From assembly GCA_018389105.1 (NCBI GenBank), contig JACATO010000599.1, positions 527,501-591,500 on the forward strand: a DNA stretch of 64,000 nt, written 5' to 3'. The notes beneath the pieces were generated by a model. The model saw only the letters and a program-made list of their open reading frames with translations, had not been told where the DNA came from and searched no databases. Source of the DNA: Nautilus pompilius. Lineage: Eukaryota; Mollusca; Cephalopoda; Nautilida; Nautilidae. Shown here in pieces: positions 22,720 through 35,551 of this stretch; the stretch's first letter is position 1, and the number at the start of each line of letters is the position of its first letter. Made by a program: the position numbers and the translations under genes.

Positions 22720-25700
22720 TGCGAATAATGCACCCCCACCTTTAATTTATCCCTGGACATTTTTCATCATTTTGCCCTTCCTTGGAAAAAAATCCTGCAG
22801 ACACCCATGTTACATGAGCATGCGTGCCTGGGAAACTTCTTATCTTGAACTCTCTCTGAGGGAGAACAGGGGGAGGAGGGGGATATTGGCTTCAGAGTCC
22901 TTTTTGGAGGCCTAACCAATCGTTGAATAATCATCATCAGCTATCTACTTGGGAGAAAGGGGACCATGGCTCCAAGCTACTCCAGGGACATGGACAGTTG
23001 AAGTGTTTTTTTCCATCACGTTTCTTGATGAATGCAGACCCATGAAAGAAGTCCCTATTAGATGTTTTTTTTGTTTGTTTTAGATGCAGGAGGAAGCCTA
23101 TGAGGCTGTCGGGTGAAGAAATAATGGTAAGAAGAGACTATGTTGGAGAGGTGTGCCAAACTGAGCTGGCTGGCTATTGAAATTCAACTCTAGTTCCCAA
23201 TTATATCAGTGCATTGTCCTCACTCCTCTCCCCATTCCCCTTTGATTAATAGTCCCTACTTAACATAGAGTTACAGTTATGCTTTAAATAATAGACACAT
23301 CTCATTAAATGGTGATTCCACAAGAAATTTTTTTCTCTCTTTTTTGTTGTTGTTTTTATCATCCAGCTAATTGCAAACCACACACGACACACTTGACTTT
23401 CCGGCGAGTTTGAAAAATAAACTAAATATCGCATTTCTGAGTGTTTTAAATTTACATTTTACTCGTTTTGTGTCAGTCTTAATCTAGTGCTAACAAAGAA
23501 AAAATAGATAAACTTTAAATTTTATCTTGTAATAAAAATCAGAAAACTTAAAAGAATACACAAACCTTAGATATTTCAAACTTGACAATATATTTATTGT
23601 CAACCAAAAGGTGTATAAATAATTTTAAAAAGGTAAGCTTTTGTTATACGAATGAACAGGTCCTGTCATTGTGCGAGTAACTGTATAGAATTGTTCCTGT
23701 TTATTCAGCACAGGACAGAGGAACTAGCATTCTTGTCTACTTATAGTGGAATCATTTATTTATTTAAAAAAATTATACTCTACACAATTATTTACCGAAC
23801 AATAAGTGTATCAATAGCCTCAGTATATTCTCGATGCTTATTCTTTTCGTGTTTAGCAATTTACAAATTTTAAGTTTCTTTATCAACTTCCGTTAGATTT
23901 GAAATATTCCAGGTTGGTTGGTTTTTGTTACATTTATTCGTGTCTGATTTGGTAAAGCGGAAAATGTATTCGTCCGCTTCTAGTACATAATCACGCTCAT
24001 ATGTTAGCAAACTTAGTCTCTGTTTGAATTGCTTCCTAGCCAGAATTCTGTCGTGGAGATAATGGTTAGAAGAGATAAATTTTGAATATAGTCTATCAGG
24101 TATGGGCTGAAGCCAGAGTTATGACAGGTCTAATTTTCTAGTGTCATTGATTAACAAGAGTTACAGGATTTTCCCAAAGCAGCAGGCATGAGAAGTTGAT
24201 CAATAATGCCTTTGATTGGAATAACATCATGCTGGATTACACATTATGATAGGAAATATCCAGCCACCAAGAATGGAAATAGCTTCCAATTTAGTTGCGT
24301 TGATATGTACTTTAAACAGAAATGCTAATGAAGCAGTAGCTTTTAATGCTCCAAAACTACATCATTTGGCTTTCTTTTCATTTGGGAAAAGAAAAAAAAA
24401 ACAGGTTGAGATGAATTCCACTTATAAATATTCATTTTTTGTTTATTTAACCTAAAATGTATCACTTGGAATTGCTTTTACTTTAGCAGTAAATATCTAC
24501 TGGGTTTTGGTAAATGTACATAGAAGCTGCATTTTTTTTCATGTGGAGAAACCTCTTACTCCATTACCCATTTCAAATGGCTTTGTATCTTGACTGGAGA
24601 AGTTTTTATGTCCACACTAGCGTAATGATCATTGGGTTAATGGTTACTGGTTCTTGATTCTTCCTACTGGGACTAAAACAAGCAAATGGAATTTTAACTC
24701 TGACAGATCTTTCTCGAGTTTCAGCCGCTTTGTAATGTCACACTGTTTGATAACATCTGTGCCTGTTTTTCTAGTGGACCTGTATTCCATCCTACTTCTG
24801 ACATTAGACTACAGCGGTATACATAAAATCTGTTCAGCATCTTTGAATGCAGTCCATTTTAAGCTCCATCAACTAGACTAATTCAGTTCTTTTGGAAGAT
24901 ACCTGTACAGTAATACAAGTAAATAACAGACCTGAAAGTTTGGATTTACTTTTGTGAATATGCCTGGTTCTCTTGTGACTGGGAGAGAGGGGAATCCAGA
25001 GTGCTTAGCTTTAGTGTTCGGCCATTTAAAACCAATAAAGTTGATGACAAAGAACGGACATTATATCATCAGCAGCTAAGAAGACCACTCTGTTTAGTTT
25101 TGTGTTTCGGTTGTTATAAAATTTCAAATCTGGGAGACAAAGGACTTATGTATAGGAGGTATGCAAAAAAAAAGCATATTGCTTCTGAGACAAGAACATA
25201 GATAATTCCACTTCTCCAACCTTCAGGGAGGATTTGGGTGGCTGGAAATGCCTCTATGAACAAGGATAGCTCTTTGGTTTTCATTTACTCACTCATTGAC
25301 AGCCATGATCACCAGAAATGGAACTGGTTAGGTTATATTTTGCATGATTTTCTCCAAATACTGACGATAATTCCCAGCCTGCTTTGGCTCCCAAAATGGA
25401 AGGTTTGATTTTACCCTCAAATAAAAGCAAAAAAATTGGGTTAATTTCTCATGACTCTTGATGGCTCTCAGGAACTTTCTGAAACCGAGCAACATCTCTG
25501 CAGTGCATTTCAGTAAATATTAGATTGCTGGCTAAAAAAAATAAACAAATTTATTTTCTTATGGAGTCCAAGCAAACATGTAAACAAGAGTAGCCATGCA
25601 AATGGCGTAAAATTGAGAGAAAAGTATGAATGAGTGAAGTGTATGTAGACAAATGTGTATGTCTTTAAAATGTAGCATGGTTAAACAAATTCACACACGG

Positions 25701-26880
25701 CTTCTTGCATCTTTTATTAAACTTTAAAACTATCCTTATGCTCATTAAAGCATTTCATATTAATGAACATCATGACTTTGATGGAGCAAAGACATAAAAC
25801 GGCTGAGTAAAGGACTACCCAATGCAAATCTACTCTTTAAATGGTAGGCTGTGGTTTGTGGTGGTTGTTTCATTAGCTATGAGCCAAAGTGATTCTTGTT
25901 CAGACATAAGCTGCTGGTATACTTCCTTATAAGGTTGTCCAGCTGGTTCTCTCCTTTAACGTTGAGCAGAGAAGGCCAGGAAGTTCGGAAAGATGGCCAT
26001 TTTATTAGGAGGGATGAATCCAAACATCTGATGATACTGATAACATCTGCGCTGACAACTTTAATATCTTGGATCGAAATGTTGGACTAAGTCCCACAGG
26101 TCATTATTTTGCAAAGATGTAAGGATACTGTGTTAATCACTGCGTCATCCACATTCTCACTAAAGAGGCATTTGAGGGAAGCTATCAGTTCCTATCTGTG
26201 TTTATTTACTCTCCCATGAACTACCAAGTGAATGGTTTTCCAGTGGATGTCAGAGATATGCCGATGTAGGTGATAGTTTTTAGAATTGTTCCAGAGCATT
26301 TTCCAATCAAAACAGAAGCCTAAGTTGAAACAAACTTCCAGTAGTTAGGCTTAGATACTAAGGCCGGCTAAAGGAAGGTATAAGCAGCTACATTGTGATA
26401 CCGAATGTATAGTTTTGTTTATGCCATCTATTTTAATGGTACTTTTTGTGAAGGTTGTTCAACTCTCTATTTCACACCTTTATGCTAGCTGTGGAGTCTG
26501 CTAAGGTTGTGGCTAAGCTTTTGGTGGATTCTAGTTCTGCTGTTTAGGGTTGCAAATCTCATAATCTGTATTAAAAGCCTTAGTTAATTGATGGAGGAAA
26601 AGAATTTGCCATTTTTTTCATGATATCACTGCCACTTAAGTATATTTTTAATCTGCAGAGTTCCTATTTATTGTTTAAACTATTTAGACCACCCCTCCCC
26701 CATGGAAGGTGGATCACATGTTTTTGCACCAAGTGTTTGCACCCCTGCCTCAAGAACTCATCCAGTTCAGCTTCAATGGCAGCTGTACACCAAGTCCAGC
26801 AACCCTATGATTTTTTATTCCTATACTGTAAAGGGAAAGTGGTTAGGCTATTGATTTCTATTTTTTTTTTTTTTGTCTGC
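22720..26880. other. long AT-rich stretch without supported gene
   Basis: Several short open frames (for example 24,654-24,881 and 25,896-26,090) lack coding character. Poly-T at 26,859-26,873. The part from about 25,900 to 26,880 may include the unrecognised 3' end of the minus-strand LINE that lies to its right. Confidence 0.4.
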
Positions 26881-27329
26881 TGACAAAGCTGGGGTTCCAG
26901 CCTTTTAACTAATTTTTTTACATCTTTAACCAGTTGTCTTTGTTTATGCTTGTGTGGCTAGCTAAGTAGAAGTGCATTAGCCAGAAATTTTAGCCTGTCC
27001 TTAGACCATGTAGCATCAGAACGGCCAGGACCGTGTTTTCACTCTCCAACGAGATCCCAGCCACGCTCCAATCAGTTTTGATTTTAATTTGGGCACCAGG
27101 GGGAGTCCTTACACAAAAAAACAAACAACATACTTCTCATGCTTTATGGAATGGTTGACTTATCACTGGTGCACCGGATCATCCTAGAATCTATTTTATT
27201 GGTTGTTGCTGGGTTCACGCTTTAATTTCCAGCACGGATGATACAGGTCGGTGTCTCCACACTGATTACATACGGTAACACGTTCAGAGAGGGGGCACCC
27301 CTGCTGTGTTGCGTAAGATTTTGACTAGT

Positions 27330-27740
27330 TCTTGCCTGGATATTAGAATAACGTAACACTGGAGCTTTCCAAGAGCCCAAACTCTCTAAGTGACTTGAAT
27401 AAAAAGCGCCCTCTCTGCCCTGTTGAGTGCTTTCATCTGACTGACAGCTAGTATGACTGCTGTGAAACCTCTGTGTCTGCCTTATGCAGAATTTCTCTGA
27501 TCAGCTGGTGGTAGTTCAGAATGGACCTACCTAAAACTGAGCAGGTTTGACCCTTAATAATGATTTTAGATATAACTTTGGATAGCCTATTCACTAACAT
27601 TCTACATATAATTTTATAATCATAATGTAGGAAGCTAAATGGCCTCCAATTATCCAGACCCTTGTCACTTTTCTTAAGCAGTAAGGTGACAGTGGCACTG
27701 CATTGGTTAAGTGAGATGATGACTCTGTTGAATGCACTAT
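27330..27740 (-). pseudogene. LINE reverse-transcriptase fragment
   Basis: The minus strand, with frame corrections, shows ISLNQCSATVTLLLKKSDKG, then the fingers motif WRPFSFLHYDYKIICRMLVN (WRPISLLNxDYKI in intact relatives), then RLSKVISKIIIKGQTCSVLG followed by RSI. A degenerate block resembling the F-D-KAF-DR catalytic stretch follows (AVILAVSQMKALNR, with the catalytic Asp lost). Several in-frame stops. The YADD block is not recognisable. Most similar in motif wording to L1/Tx1-type RTs. Confidence 0.7.
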
Positions 27741-28301
27741 TAGCTATGGCAGCTAGATTGCTAATAGATATTCAAACCTTTTATAGAATTCAAGCTTAAG
27801 GCTGTCTCTCCCAGGGTATTTATCTTCCTCTTTTGAACTAGTTAACTGTTGACTATTTTTCAATTGCATGGATCCTATCTAAGTTAGTGGTGCCTACTGT
27901 TGTATCATTTAGTTCTAATTTAAGGTCACGTTGAAGGTCATAATTTTTACACTGTTTATATGTGCCTCATATTTGACAATACTTTATCTAAGCTTCTTCA
28001 ATGTTAGTTTCCATACTTCCCACCATTTTGAAATAGTTGGAAAACTATTTAGCTGCTGCCTTCAGTCTTCCAGAAGGATTGGATGCTTACATAACCTGGA
28101 TTATGCAAGCTCATCTTTCTGGATGTTTCTCTGACCATAAAGCTAGCCATAACCATGGAATTTATTCCTATGTCATGCATCATGTTTTACAGAATGTTTA
28201 TGAGTGCATCACTAACAAACACTCTGGCTATTCTAATCAATACACTATACTTATTTGAATAATGTCCGTATGACCTAGTATTTGGGATTTTTGTTCTAAA
28301 G

Positions 28302-28600
28302 TCATCTATCTACCAAGCCAAGTTGTGAACACAAGGTTTGCAGCCACAGAACTCTACCTAGAAGCCCTCTACAGTTAGTATTTGGTCCCTGTGTATTTAA
28401 GTTATGGTCAGGAATGAAATTAAAGTCACACATCACAAAAGTTATGACTGCAGAGAAGAACTTTAGTTCCTTCTCTAAGAATACTTTGAGGGAAGCATAC
28501 ACTGAAGCAATCAGAGCCTTTGTTTGATCCCCTATTTTAATGCTATATATGTTTAAGTGACCAGCATTATCACTATAGCTTATTAAATACTTTTGCATTC
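28302..28600 (-). pseudogene. LINE apurinic/apyrimidinic-like endonuclease fragment
   Basis: The endonuclease nicks target DNA to prime reverse transcription. The 98-codon minus-strand frame holds the strand order typical of this domain: LNIYSIKIGDQTKALIASVY, then FFSAVITFVMCDFNFIPDHN. The second piece contains the DFN motif (GDFN in active enzymes, here CDFN). It ends LLGRVLWLQTLCSQLGLVD, the usual helix after the motif. The N-terminal part and the C-terminal SDH motif are not seen. Confidence 0.75.
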
Positions 28601-28644
28601 AATCACAACTCTTTCATTCATAAATTATTTAATTTCAAATGCAT

Positions 28645-29920
28645 CCCATTGTTAATGCACCTTAATTTTGATAATGTAATTACATTTCTGTAGCTACAAT
28701 TCCACATTGCAATTTTGCCACCGAGAAGAGGTAAGTGATGCAAATTGATTTAAAACGTAACATAATCAGTGTAATTTGGGACATCCAATACACATTTTCA
28801 AGTGTTAATGTGAGTGTTTGTTAATCTTTCATGCCGAACCATAGTACCTAGAGGTCTTAAATTTTTGGTGTAGGTACTTCGGAATCTGGGCAAGGTTTTA
28901 AGCTATCATGTGTTGGCCTAAAGCCATTTTTTCCCCCCCTTGCAGTGCCACCCGAGGTAGTAACACACAAGATTTGTGATTGGAAACAGGGCACACACAA
29001 GCATTGATTTATCAATTTAGGCTTCCACAGAAACTTTGAGTGATCCCTATTATCAGTTAGAAAGTTCATGCTGCTTTTACTCACTGGAAAGACCACCACA
29101 CGGTCTGGTCTGTAACCAATAATTGTCATTTTTGTTTCTTTTTGCTTTTGATTTTAATTTTTTTTTTTTTTTACTATGTTTTACTTTAATTTTTATTTCG
29201 ATGATGTTGCAAGCAAAACTCATTTTAAATCGAAATAACCCAGTGTTTTTGTTTGAAAATTCACTCTTTAAACGTGTTATTGCCTCTACAAAAAAGTGGA
29301 GGCTTTTTAAAAAAATACTACAAATGGAACTTCATCTTGCAGGTGAGGAAAAAAATTCCAGGCTGTACAGAGCTGGCTGTAGTTCACTGTTGAACCATGT
29401 ATGCTCCAGTCTCCATGCCCCTGCAACAAACAAACAAAAAAAAACACAAGGTCATGGAAGTCCACATCTTCTCCATCCTCAGAGTCTTTGGATATTGCCA
29501 ACCTCAAATCCACTTATGGTAGGTTCATACAGTGTGATGCATTTGAATTTAAGTCAGCTTCCCTCATTCCCCTACAGTGTTTGTTTCAAAGAGCTGATTT
29601 CTCACAAACCCCTTTGCCAAGTTTCTCATGGTTATAAAAAACGGCCGTAGCCATAAAACACACGTCTCAGGTGCTGTTTTATAGAGAACTAATCAGGTTT
29701 TCCTCCTGTGACATGAGATAAAATATATTTGCAATAGTAATAAAATAAAAGAAGAAATACCTTAGGGAATTCGTGTTTGTTTTCAGAAAAGTTTTAATGC
29801 ACTGTTTGATCTAGATCTCCATTTAAAAAAAAAAAGTGGTGATGGGTTAGGGAGCTGATCCATGAGGAGAATTGCTGATGAATGGCTACCAGTCTATTCT
29901 TTATAAGTCAGTCTACGGGT
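28645..29920. other. no supported gene
   Basis: A 175-codon frame at 29,123-29,650 starts in a poly-T tract and translates low-complexity sequence. On the opposite strand SEDGEDVDFHDLV (about 29,490-29,450) is mildly exon-like but has no good splice sites. Confidence 0.4.
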
Positions 29921-29927
29921 CTATATA

Positions 29928-30016
29928 TAGAGGTGGTCCCCGGGTTACAAACAAGTTCCGTTCCGAAGTTGGAACCCATACAAATGGTTTATGCTTAATG
30001 TCTATTTGTCTAATAG

Positions 30017-30049
<33 letters not shown>

Positions 30050-30737
30050 TTAAACTATGTATGTATAATAAACATTAAAAACACACTTCCAGATATACTT
30101 AAACACTTTAAACACACTTGCTGCTTCCCCTTGCAGTTTAATGTTATGCAACTTTGCCCCCTCACTTTGAAATGGTTAAACCAACCACAACTAGCAACAT
30201 GTGCAGCTTTCAAATCATTGAAAAGGCTTCTAGCCTTTTCTTGCACTAACAAGAGGCTAATCAGTATATTTCACTGATTTTGGTCTTCCAGCCATATTGC
30301 TAAAGGCCTTTCCATTTCAGTAATCAACCCACTGCATTGCTTCGTGATTATTGTTGCCTTCATCGAGGCAGAGCCTTTAACACGTTCCATTATCTGCACT
30401 TTGTCTTTCAAAATGGCTGCCGATCATCTACTGACTGTAGCCTAATGCCTTGCCAATGTTCGTCACCATTTCACCCCCTTTCAGAATGCTTTATAATGTC
30501 AACTTTCTCCTCCATTGTAATTTTTTTTCTCTTTGATGCATCACCAGCACTTGCATCAGATTTTCATTTAGGAGCCATGATAGGGGTTTGCATGTTATCA
30601 GAAAATGAATATGAATTCACACACACACGATGTCTTAACAAGTACAAGATCCGAAATAATAGGCGACTTTACGGCGGGCGGTCTGTTCATGTACGGAAGG
30701 TCGTAAGGCGGATATTTTTAACCTGGGAACCGCTTGT
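29928..30737 (-). mobile_element. Tigger/pogo-like DNA transposon, internally deleted
   Basis: Ends are imperfect inverted repeats. The left end is AGGTGGTCCCCGGGTTACAA (about 29,931-29,950). The right end, read inward, is CAAGCGGTTCCCAGGTTAAA. Both are flanked by TATA-type sequence, consistent with a TA target duplication. The inside encodes only the N-terminal half of a Tigger transposase on the minus strand. A (TA)n microsatellite (30,017-30,043) lies inside. Confidence 0.82.
30055..30578 (-). pseudogene. Tigger-family transposase, N-terminal half, degraded
   Basis: From an ATG at 30,578 the minus strand reads MAPK, a stop in place of an Arg codon, then KSDASAGDASKRKK and ITMEEKVDIIKHSERG. 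This is the basic leader and first helix-turn-helix (CENP-B/psq type) of Tigger transposases. After a frameshift come TNIGKALG and, further on, TIITKQCSGLITEMERPLA. The end is EKARSLFNDLKAAH and SCGWFNHFKVR, the second DNA-binding (HTH_CenpB) motif. The DDE catalytic domain is absent. At least one stop and two frameshifts. The overlapping plus-strand frame is a shadow. Confidence 0.78.
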
Positions 30738-31064
30738 ATATTAAGGATAATTTTAGGCAGTTGTAGAGTTAATACTTTCAAGTGAAAAGCTTTAACTCAA
30801 ATTCTATATACTTCTAAAATGTCAGCTGTCAATCATAATGTACTGAATATGTTAATTTTTTCAAAAAAATAGGTACTGAATCTAAAAGAAAACCAAAACA
30901 GATATCCATGAAGAAATCAGTAAATTTAAAGAAAATGAGTGAAGAATGCCAGGATCACTGATGCATATTTTGCATAATTATACCTTTTGTCTTTGTCTTT
31001 GCATCTAGAGCAACTTATTCAGACCATTTGGGTTTCCATAATCCTCATCAAGATGAAAGCAGCT

Positions 31065-31414
31065 ACATGTATGCAATCTGAAACTGGTTTCTACTTGCCA
31101 ACAGAATCTTACCCACAGTGCACTGCTTTGGAAACTGATAATTGCAAACAAGCAGAAATTGGGGAAATACCCATCAACCTTAAAATCAGATTTAAAGCTA
31201 TTACAGTGTGTGTGTGTGTGTGTGTGGGAGTCAGTTTTTTCTAAATGCAATTTCTCTCTGGAGAGTTTGGTTTGCTTTTCTTTGAGTGTTTCACATGTCA
31301 TCCACCTTACTGATTTGATAGTCAGAGTTTAATTACATGTTTTTACAGTACTGCTCTGTGGGAAGACTTTATACATCATCAGCTTGCAAAATCAGGATTC
31401 AGACTGCATACATT
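31065..31414. mobile_element. MITE-like inverted-repeat element, copy A (about 350 bp)
   Basis: The left arm starts ATGTATGCAATCTGAAACTG and continues GTTTCTACTTGCCAACAG. The right arm, read from the right end inward, starts ATGTATGCAGTCTGAATCCT. Similarity between the arms continues for roughly 100 bp (for example CCCACAGTGCACTGCTTTGG against CCCACAGAGCAGTACTGTAA). A (GT)n tract (31,204-31,227) lies between the arms. Arms match the element at 36.4 kb and the outer ends of the 1.7-kb element at 54.3-56.0 kb. No target duplication identified. Confidence 0.6.
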
Positions 31415-31415
31415 C

Positions 31416-34110
31416 GGTTGGAGTGTCAGTGGAGGAAAGTACTGTGGATTTAGGTTGCCAAGCCATTTTAGAGATTAGTATGTTGTTGTTGTGGCTAATT
31501 CAACTGCTTGTAAGAAGTTTATTACAAAAGTGGTGACCAAAACTAACAAAGTGCTGTGAAGATTCATTGGTGGGAAATCGCCAGTGGCTTGCCTACTCTG
31601 ACCTTAAGGACTCTTACTTTACTGATTGATTGAGTCTGAAGACAGGCGTAACACATTGAGAAGGAAACAGACAAGAGAACCCTTCAATGTTTGATAAGGA
31701 CACGTGTTTCCACTTCAGCAGCAGCAGCAGCTTGTAAAATGAACATGGTGAGAGAGTGCACAGTTGATGTCATGTGCCAGTGTATAATTTTTTTTTTTGG
31801 TTGGAAGATGGTGTTTAGTGGGCAGAACTGTAGCAGACCTGACTTATTTCTCAAATACACAAATACAACAAACATGCTGTGAAATTTGCTTTCTTTCACT
31901 TACCAGTAGTGAAATCTCACATTTACAAATGCCATTTGGAAAACAAAGGAAGAATTGAGACTGTTAAAATCATCCAAAGCACCACTATTTTGGTGGATAA
32001 GCTTTGAATTGTGAATATTTCTGTTTGTGTCTTTGATTGGTCTTTATGTCTGATGCTGACTGATCATTGATTGACTTTTGGAAGTTTAATTATCAATAGT
32101 ATAATGTCAGGGATTCATTTAATAGCACCTGCCCTTTTCTAATGTTATCATGCAATATTTATAGCAGGAAAATGAATGTGCTATGTGTGTTTGGAGGGGA
32201 GATACACATGCAGACTAGATCTTTGAATTTAGCTTGTAAACTCATCCATAATTACCACCTCATTTATGGCTGAACTCTTATTATTTATATGCAAAAGAAT
32301 TCTTTAAAAAAAAACTGTCATCAAAGTTTACCTAAACCATGCTCCAAATTTGACATTCATTTTGCAAAACATATTTTTTGGGAGATGTCTTTGTAATGTT
32401 TCACATCTTTGAATGCATATCTCACTTTTTCTTACCTCTACTCCTGAAGAGCTTCTGTCTAGACCTAGTTAATTCTAAGCAAAAGACTATTATTATTTCA
32501 GCCTATGATTCTGAACATGATTATATATCTTGTTAACATTGTAAAATATTAAAACGTATACTTAGATTCTTTTGAAAATAACAATATAGATTAAGTATCA
32601 CTATTTTTATTCTTTTTTTAATGAAACCAATTATGTCTGTCTCTTCATTAACATACTACGCTTTCAACAAAGCAAGATGGATTGTTGTTTTCTTTTTAAA
32701 TTGAGAAACTACTGAGATATTTTTGGAGCCAGTTCTGTAATCCATCCCTTTGCTGTTAGGTTTTGCATTGTAAATATCACTGAAACTGTTTAGACAAAAA
32801 GGTGTTGCCATGGATTTCTTTGGGTTATTGAACTGCTGAAGTTCTGATACCAGGTCAGTTAGCAGGTGTGCAGCTGAGTACAAGACTACTCTATGTTCTT
32901 TCTTATCTTTAAACACTTAAACATCCACACTGGTCTTTAGATATTTCACAGTAATAAGCAAGCAATAGCATCCACTTGTTTGAACTGTATTTGCTACACT
33001 TTTTTAACTTCTGATTTCTATATTACCTCCCTTTTAAGATGGCATGGTTGTGTAAGGTGTTTTGTTTGCAGCTGACCGACTTACCATTACACAGACATGG
33101 AAAGGACAATGCTGCTTTCTGTTAAAGGAGACAGGTGAAGTGGAGTAAGCCTTTACCAAATGCTTCTGGAGTTTGTGGATATGAAACACAACTTTTTCGT
33201 GTAGACAGTATTAGAACCTTGAAAAATCCTAGAAGTGAATGGATGCTCTCAGGACAGATACATGTTGAAAATAACATCAGATTTCATTGGATAAATTGAT
33301 AAATTTGTTTGTTGTAGCCAAAGTCTGAGTTACAGCATCAATGAAAACTAAAAAAAAAAAACAAAAACAAAAACAACAGTGGGACAATTTTAGAAAGAGC
33401 ATGTAACTGGCTTTTACGCATGATTTCGTGGCTACTGCCTCTTCTCATTTTTCAGGTCAACTAAGATGTGATGAAATATTAACTCTGTTTAGTCCATAGA
33501 TTTGAACACAGAGGAACCGCATAATGATCATGGCTACCCATTTTGAAAGATGGAGAGGACTGGCCCCTGGGGAATAAATGTCTACCAAGTCTTCTCAGCC
33601 CACCAACTCATATAGGCGCCTGATGTGGAAATAAGTTGTATTGATATTTGCTTAGAGAGCATTTAAAGTCAAGTTGCAATATGTAAAATATCATAAAATT
33701 TATTGCAACATCTTTCTGAAAAATGCTGAACCTAGACTTGTGGTCGTAAAATGTAGCCATATTAATGGAATTTAAGATGAGGATGCAGAGTTAAAACAAG
33801 ATTATATAAATTAATGAGAACCATGGTTGGATGGACATAATTTAAATTTTAATTTTAAAGCAGAAATGTTCCAAATATTATAAAAACAAGACAAAAAAGG
33901 CAAGATTGCAGATCAGATCCTCAAAGGACACCTTCAATTATGATATACGTTGGAATGGGGGACATGTAAACCCTTTCTTCTTCCCCCCCGCTTTTTTTTT
34001 TTTTGGAACAAAGAGGCAACGAGGGACGTGTCAAAAGCTCTTTATGTTTATGAAATTGAAAGAAAAAAGCATCTCTACATGGCATTTATTACGTCTTTCA
34101 TTCTTAGTTT
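31416..34110. other. no supported gene
   Basis: AT-rich. Includes a small AGC repeat (31,719-31,732) and A-rich tracts (33,351-33,377). Nothing recognisable. Confidence 0.45.
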
Positions 34111-34123
34111 ACAGGCATGATTG

Positions 34124-34654
34124 AGATTTAACCGTGTTGCGCTAAATACTTTCACCAGAATTCTGACGCAGGTGAATGCCATCACACCACAACAGATATC
34201 AAGCAAACAGTTTTTCAGGGAATCCCTTTTCAAACGTATCAGAGCGGTAGACACCGCAACTCCGCGTAACAGACCAGTTCTAGGGATTTATCTGCTTTTT
34301 GCTGCTTTTTCTTCTCATCTCACTTTCACATCAGAGGACAAAAGCAAACAAAACAGGAAAAACTTCCATAATTTTATCTTGTGTCCTCCGTATCAGTTTG
34401 CAAGCAGATCCATTAAGCAAGCACTGAACTGTTTGGACATCCACAAATCGCCCGATGAAATCAATTATGGCTTACTGGTCCTTTGCTGTGTGTGGCATAG
34501 CCTTAAAACAATTATTGGTACTGTCGTGGATATGAAGCTTAATGTAGTAGCGCTGTTCTACACATTTTTATCCGCATTTTTATGGAAATCAACCAGTAGT
34601 TATGTTTTCAGCATGGCAAAACAGAGAACACACAAATGGAGAGAGAGAAAGTGA
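34124..34654 (+). CDS. long open frame, unidentified
   Basis: About 177 codons are open to a TGA at 34,652, with no in-frame ATG at the left edge (the open stretch follows TTG at 34,121). Residues include RVALNTFTRILTQVNAITPQ, TATPRNRPVLGIYLLF and, later, NYGLLVLCCVWHSLKTIIGT. An acceptor-like TTCTTAGTTTACAG ends at 34,114 but is in another frame. The first 200 bp are CpG-richer than the surroundings. A chance frame of this length is uncommon in AT-rich DNA, but no motif or family is recognised. It may be a conserved non-coding patch. Confidence 0.22.
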   Translation, partial: RFNRVALNTFTRILTQVNAITPQQISSKQFFRESLFKRIRAVDTATPRNRPVLGIYLLFAAFSSHLTFTSEDKSKQNRKNFHNFILCPPYQFASRSIKQALNCLDIHKSPDEINYGLLVLCCVWHSLKTIIGTVVDMKLNVVALFYTFLSAFLWKSTSSYVFSMAKQRTHKWRERK

Positions 34655-34659
34655 GGGAA

Positions 34660-35285
34660 TAGTGAATAATTGCATTTGCTTTCAGTGGCAGAGAAGAAAT
34701 CTGCAAGGGTTGAGCCTATATCAGCTTAATGCTACCACCAAGCAATGTTTAGAACAGAGGAAGTTTGACTGACTAACTTTCTTATAATATATAATCATCT
34801 GATAGCATTTTAAGTACATAAAATGCATTTTCCTCTTTCATTTCTGTCTCACAATCCATAGGTATTATTAAATATTTATCACTATCAATCAGCTGGATTG
34901 GATATGCAATATATTTTCAGGTGTGAAAATCAAGAGTATTCATCTTTCACAGAACGTAGCACCACTGCTTTACTTAATGACTAGTTTGGAATGGATAGAT
35001 GAGTACTGGAAGTCCACAGGGCAGGTGGGCAATTTGAAAATTTACCTACTGCATCTCTCTTATCTTAAAAAAAAATTTTTTTTTCTTTCTTTTATTGGAA
35101 TTTTAAAAGACAGTGGCACATCTTTGCAGTTGGGAAAAGCAATGAGCTGCTTGAAATGTTTCATTAGCTAGCTCCATCACAGCATGAACATGTCACCTGA
35201 AAAGATGTACCAGCAGGTTGTTGTGAAGTACACCATTCTCAACAACAGAGATAGATACCCTGTTTACACTGGAAACAACCTTGGT
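34660..35285. other. no supported gene
   Basis: AT-rich. Nothing recognisable. Confidence 0.4.
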
Positions 35286-35289
35286 AAGG

Positions 35290-35550
35290 CATTATAGTGT
35301 TGCGTTCGTCTACTAGGGTTTTGCTGTCCTGTGTAATTAGGCACTTAGCACACCCAACTTTGGTAAGGAAATTCTTGCTATAACTTTTCATTTTTAGACA
35401 TGAGAGGAAACTTAAGCATTGCCTGGTGTAGAACGAGAAGTAACCAAGCAAGGGAGGTACCCTAAATCGAGTCAATCCCCCAACCAGGAATTGAACTGGA
35501 TGGGGGCTCTCAATCTTTGCAGTCCAATAATCAAATCACTGGTTACCCCC
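35290..35550 (-). repeat. tRNA-derived SINE, minus strand
   Basis: Read on the minus strand, the head contains GTAACCAGTGATTTGATTAT, an A-box region, and AGTTCAATTCCTGG (about 35,484-35,497), a B-box match. The body has GTTTCCTCTCATGTCTAAAA followed by ATGAAAAGTTATAGCAAGAA, the degraded form of the module shared with the other SINE copies (TGGAAAGTTCTAGTAGGG-like). It extends to about 35,290. Confidence 0.55.
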
Positions 35551-35551
35551 C

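Larger units (their letters stand above)
26900..28640 (-). mobile_element. non-LTR retrotransposon (L1-like LINE), decayed, minus strand
   Basis: Endonuclease and reverse-transcriptase pieces occur in the right order and spacing on the minus strand: endonuclease at 28,600-28,302 and RT at about 27,740-27,330. Downstream protein-like sequence (SVAGISLESENTVLAVLMLH, about 27,090-27,020) continues the same direction. The 5' and 3' ends, poly-A and target duplications are not identifiable. Many stops and frameshifts show an old insertion. Confidence 0.75.

Noticed and set aside
29123-29650. 175-codon plus-strand frame
   Set aside because: It begins in poly-T (Phe/Leu run) and has low-complexity composition. 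No motif and no splice context.
30337-30744. 135-codon plus-strand frame
   Set aside because: It is the antisense shadow of the Tigger transposase N-terminus, whose minus-strand reading has family motifs.
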